A stretch of DNA of 64,000 bases, from NCBI GenBank assembly GCA_964396245.1, contig CAYNEO010000001.1:1-64000 (forward strand), in the 5' to 3' direction. The notes under the pieces were generated by a model. It worked only from the letters and a program-made list of their open reading frames with translations, searched no databases and was not told where the DNA came from. The first letter of the stretch is position 1. Every line of letters begins with the position of its first letter. Of this stretch, positions 61,571 to 64,000 are shown piece by piece. The position numbers and the translations under genes were made by a program. This stretch comes from CAYNEO01 sp964396245 (lineage in GTDB: Bacteria > Zixibacteria > MSB-5A5 > GN15 > FEB-12).

Positions 61571-62193
61571 TCTCCTTATGGTTAGTCTTGAATCTCGATA
61601 GTCTGTCTCTTCACTTCACAGGAGGGGCGGCAAAGGCAGCGGGTTTGCCGGCCACACTCAGTTGCCGGGTATGTTGTCGCGGTGCTTGTGTCATAGTCAG
61701 CACGACGGCGACATTTGCTGTTCCACCGGAGATTATTTCGAAGAAGAGTTTCGCAGGATGATCAACCAAGTTGATTGCGTTGCCCCTATAACGCTGATCA
61801 GTTCCAACGGGTTTCGGCAAAAAGCATCGATCGTAACCGGGGAGATGGCGGGCTGCTTTTGGCTGTCAAATCAAGACGGAACCTATCTATTTTACCCTCG
61901 TTCTATCTTATGGATAAAGGTGTTTGCATTTTGAAGAAAAGGCGTAATGGAACGGAGGTTTTCCGGTTGAGAAGCACTGACTTTGGCGGTGAGGAATTTT
62001 TCCAACAGGTGTTGACCCGGACCATGAATCGACTAAATTGCGCAAAGACTTCGGTGTCGGAACACGCCGCCCGCTTTCTCCGACGCGAGCCGGAAATGGT
62101 TTGCGACCATCGAGATTGTGTGCGGTATAAGAGACTAGATAACAAGAACATAGGTTTACTGATGTATCAGTGTGAAAGGATTGTTTCGAATAT
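61571..62193. other. 623-bp region between BON and Mrp genes
   Basis: This region lies between divergent genes. Two overlapping rightward frames (61671-61934 and 61910-62197) are possible coding regions, described separately. No clear promoter or hairpin was found. Base composition is more AT-rich than in neighbouring genes. Confidence 0.5.
61671..61934 (+). CDS. Possible small Sm/Hfq-like protein, uncertain
   Basis: An 87-residue frame. From about residue 22 the sequence reads like a short helix (YFEEEFRRMINQV) followed by a five-strand Sm-type barrel: APITLISSNGFRQKASIV, GCFWLSNQDGTYLFY and PRSILWIKV. The NG turn after the first strand and the YPRS near the end recall the Hfq NG and YKHA blocks. 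This is a weak, by-eye likeness and a PilZ-like barrel is also possible. The true start may be the ATG at 61758. The Shine-Dalgarno sequence is poor. Confidence 0.35.
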   Translation: MLSRCLCHSQHDGDICCSTGDYFEEEFRRMINQVDCVAPITLISSNGFRQKASIVTGEMAGCFWLSNQDGTYLFYPRSILWIKVFAF

Positions 62194-62197
62194 ATGA
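61910..62197 (+). CDS. Possible 95-aa protein coupled to Mrp, uncertain
   Basis: A frame from ATG 61910 to a TGA that overlaps the Mrp start by four bases (ATGA). The overlap would suit translational coupling, but the sequence (beginning MDKGVCILKKRRNGTEVF) shows no recognised domain and is rich in Arg and Cys. It overlaps the preceding frame by 25 bases. It could be a non-coding leader of the Mrp gene. Confidence 0.25.
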   Translation: MDKGVCILKKRRNGTEVFRLRSTDFGGEEFFQQVLTRTMNRLNCAKTSVSEHAARFLRREPEMVCDHRDCVRYKRLDNKNIGLLMYQCERIVSNI

Positions 62198-63369
62198 ACC
62201 AGACTAACACTACCGGAGCCAAGACCCGGCCGTCGTTTCAGTCCATTCATCCGGGGCTATCGGATGTAAGGTATATCATCGCTATTGCGAGCGGTAAGGG
62301 CGGGGTAGGCAAATCGACGGTGGCATCCAATTTGGCCGTCGCGCTGAAGGCAACAGGAGCGAGCGTGGGCCTGATGGATGCGGATATCTACGGCCCCAGT
62401 CAGCCGGGAATGCTGGGTGCGGGCGGCGAACAACCGGATGTTGACGGACAGCAGTTGGTACCGGTCACGAGACACGGGGTGAAATTCATCTCAGTCGGTC
62501 TCTTGCTGGAAGACGACAGCCCGGTCATCTGGCGGGCGCCCATAGCGACGAAGATGATTCAGCAGTTTATCGGTTCGGTCGCCTGGGGCAAACTCGACTA
62601 CCTGCTTATCGACCTGCCGCCGGGCACCGGCGACGTTCAGATTACGCTGGCGCAGCAGGCGCCGCTCACCGGGGCGGTAATCGTAACCACACCGCAGGAA
62701 GTAGCGCTCGGAGTGGCGCGTAAGGGCCTCAAGATGTTTGAGCGGGTGAATGTGCCGATTCTCGGTGTTATCGAGAATATGAGCGGCTTCACCTGCGCGC
62801 ACTGCGGCAAGACGACCGCTATTTTCAAGGAAGGCGGCGGCAAGAGTATGGCGGCCGAGTTCAAAGTGCCGTACCTGGGAGCGATTCCGCTTGACCCGGA
62901 AATCGTGACCTCGGGCGAGAAGGGCGTCCCGGTTGTGGAATTGGCCCCTGACTCGGCCTCGGCCAGGTCGTTCGTTGCGGTGGCCGAAAATATGCAGAAA
63001 GAGCTGGATTTGCGTTCCGGCGCGACGGACAGTGAACCGATCAATGTCGCCCTGTCTCCGGAAGGTAATATCCTGATCGAGTGGCGCGACGGGCACACGA
63101 GCACGCACAGCCCGTACACACTCAGGCGCAATTGTGTCTGCGCCCAGTGCGTGGATGAAAATACCGGGAAGAAGTTGCTGGACGAAAAGCGGATCCCACT
63201 GGATATCAAGGTGACTTCGTTCAGCCCGGTGGGACGCTACGCTCTGGCGTTTGCCTTTTCGGACAGGCACGATACCGGGTACTACACTTACGAGCGCCTT
63301 CGTGACCTTTGCGAGTGCCCGGAATGCCGGAAGAAGCGCGGCGAAGCTGACGAGTCGTTCAACGTGTAG
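62194..63369 (+). CDS. apbC: Mrp/ApbC-type Fe-S cluster carrier ATPase with C-terminal DUF971
   Basis: A 391-residue cytosolic P-loop ATPase of the Mrp/NBP35 family that carries Fe-S clusters to apoproteins. The deviant Walker A motif SGKGGVGKST spans 33-42, and MDADIYGPSQPGM and LIDLPPGTGDVQI follow. The cluster-binding CxxC is Cys201-Cys204 in TCAHCGKT. The usual N-terminal DUF59 domain is absent. Instead, residues about 290-380 are a DUF971 domain (EWRDGHTSTHSPYTLRRNC, then RLRDLCECPECRKKRG), adding further cysteines. The NfuA-like gene follows after 19 bp, so both form an Fe-S assembly unit. Confidence 0.94.
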   Translation: MNQTNTTGAKTRPSFQSIHPGLSDVRYIIAIASGKGGVGKSTVASNLAVALKATGASVGLMDADIYGPSQPGMLGAGGEQPDVDGQQLVPVTRHGVKFISVGLLLEDDSPVIWRAPIATKMIQQFIGSVAWGKLDYLLIDLPPGTGDVQITLAQQAPLTGAVIVTTPQEVALGVARKGLKMFERVNVPILGVIENMSGFTCAHCGKTTAIFKEGGGKSMAAEFKVPYLGAIPLDPEIVTSGEKGVPVVELAPDSASARSFVAVAENMQKELDLRSGATDSEPINVALSPEGNILIEWRDGHTSTHSPYTLRRNCVCAQCVDENTGKKLLDEKRIPLDIKVTSFSPVGRYALAFAFSDRHDTGYYTYERLRDLCECPECRKKRGEADESFNV

Positions 63370-63388
63370 GTAGATAAGGAGACTCTTC

Positions 63389-63988
63389 ATGGATAAGAAT
63401 ACAATGTCCGAAGTCCGGATCACCGGGCAGCTGACGATGGACCCGAACGTATGTACGTTTACGGTTGATCGGCCGCTGTATCCTGATGGTTCAGTGGACT
63501 GCCGCAGTGCGGAGATGGCGACCGGTTCCCCGCTACTGGAGGCGCTGTTTAAAATCGACGGGATTCGTGAAGTCCTTGTCTACGGTGACAGCCTCACTAT
63601 CGCCAAGTCGACCGATGAAAAGTGGCAGGACCTGGGACAGAAAATCGGCCAGGCTGTTCGCGAGACAATCAAGTCCGGCGAACCGCTGATCGCCGAGGAT
63701 CAGAAGGAACGGCTGCCGTCGGAGAAGCAGATCAAAGAAAGGGTCGAAGCTCTCCTGGCGAAAGAAATCAACCCGTATGTCTCCGGACATGGCGGGCGGA
63801 TCGACGTCGTCGATGTCAAGGGGTCGAAAGTGTACGTCCATTTACAGGGCGGCTGCCAGGGATGTGCTTCGGCGAATATCACGCTCAAGCGGGGCGTGGA
63901 GGAAGTGATTTTCGGCAACATTCCGGAGGTGACCGAGGTGATCGATGTCACGGATCACTCGGCCGGGACCAATCCGTACTACAAGTAA
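63389..63988 (+). CDS. nfuA: NfuA-like Fe-S scaffold/carrier
   Basis: A 199-residue Fe-S carrier. The N-terminal Nfu_N domain (about 5-95) includes PNVCTFTVDRPLYPDGSVD and SPLLEALFKIDGIREVLVYG. The C-terminal NifU domain (about 110-190) has the cluster-binding Cys156-x-x-Cys159 in GGCQGCASANITLKRGVE. Homodimers hold a [4Fe-4S] cluster at their CxxC pairs and deliver it to target proteins. AAGGAG precedes the ATG. It is co-transcribed with the Mrp-type carrier. Such carriers would support the Rrf2 regulator and other Fe-S proteins. Confidence 0.94.
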   Translation: MDKNTMSEVRITGQLTMDPNVCTFTVDRPLYPDGSVDCRSAEMATGSPLLEALFKIDGIREVLVYGDSLTIAKSTDEKWQDLGQKIGQAVRETIKSGEPLIAEDQKERLPSEKQIKERVEALLAKEINPYVSGHGGRIDVVDVKGSKVYVHLQGGCQGCASANITLKRGVEEVIFGNIPEVTEVIDVTDHSAGTNPYYK

Positions 63989-64000
63989 GCGATTCAGTAT

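Noticed and set aside
1..64000. tRNA, rRNA, tmRNA or insertion sequences
   Set aside because: No cloverleaf with the conserved TTC-arm bases, rRNA-like stretch or transposase-like protein was recognised by reading; a tRNAscan/Infernal run would settle RNA genes.

Overview
The window looks like part of a scaffold from a Gram-negative member of the FCB superphylum, most like the candidate phylum Zixibacteria. This is inference. The clues are a secreted peptidase ending in a type I dockerin-like module (a common secretion or anchoring tail in that group), several outer-membrane beta-barrel proteins, a lipoprotein, a one-component PAS/LuxR regulator and an M56 sensor with long C-terminal repeats. 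The DNA is fairly GC-rich. A run of ten Ns at 46215-46224 marks a scaffold join, so this is probably a metagenome-assembled genome. No rRNA, tRNA, IS element, integrase, prophage gene or CRISPR array was recognised.

Layout. 1-6.6 kb: a frameshifted alpha/beta hydrolase running off the left edge, a secreted M4 metallopeptidase with dockerin tail, a CHRD protein, a tandem zinc-ribbon protein and a lipoprotein. 6.6-13 kb: a complete LonB-type protease and, divergent from it, DUF1893, a ZAS zinc-finger protein and a membrane protein that joins a stand-alone Lon-type (S16) domain to FG-GAP-like repeats. 13-19.6 kb: a probable D-amino-acid or peptide utilisation set (M20 amidohydrolase, alanine-racemase homologue, GNAT, ornithine-racemase-like protein, Na+/solute symporter). 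20-26 kb: a metallo-beta-lactamase-fold hydrolase, class I FBP aldolase, and a copper set (SHOCT protein, DUF302, Met-rich periplasmic protein, CopB ATPase). 26-31.3 kb: a pseudokinase-PAS-GAF-LuxR regulator, a structured repeat cluster, GYD and rhodanese proteins and a small membrane protein.

31.4-40.5 kb: a BlaI/BlaR1-type pair whose sensor carries eleven SDYEK repeats, MsrB, a 35-residue membrane peptide, and a nitrosative-stress set (Rrf2 regulator, quinol NO reductase, Ric), then an outer-membrane protein with an in-frame TGA. 40.5-46.1 kb: a complete seven-gene Mrp/Mnh Na+/H+ antiporter operon. 46.2-56 kb: the assembly gap, a beta-barrel protein, a CaCA antiporter, a class C beta-lactamase-fold hydrolase, an MscS channel, an aminotransferase, coiled-coil and PRC-barrel stress proteins, a methyltransferase and a periplasmic dienelactone hydrolase. 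56-62 kb: an APC permease and a b6-type cytochrome b locus with an unusual 316-residue partner and no Rieske or cytochrome c gene, followed by HEAT, unknown and BON proteins. 62-64 kb: Fe-S cluster carriers Mrp(ApbC)-DUF971 and NfuA.

Taken together the genes suggest a respiring, Na+-dependent bacterium equipped for copper, NO, oxidative and envelope stress. The items most worth a second look are the S16/FG-GAP membrane protein with its ZAS partner, the Rieske-less cytochrome b complex, the pseudokinase transcription factor, the SDYEK-repeat sensor and the GTGYGAGCAC extragenic repeats. All family calls are made by reading motifs; no database search was possible.
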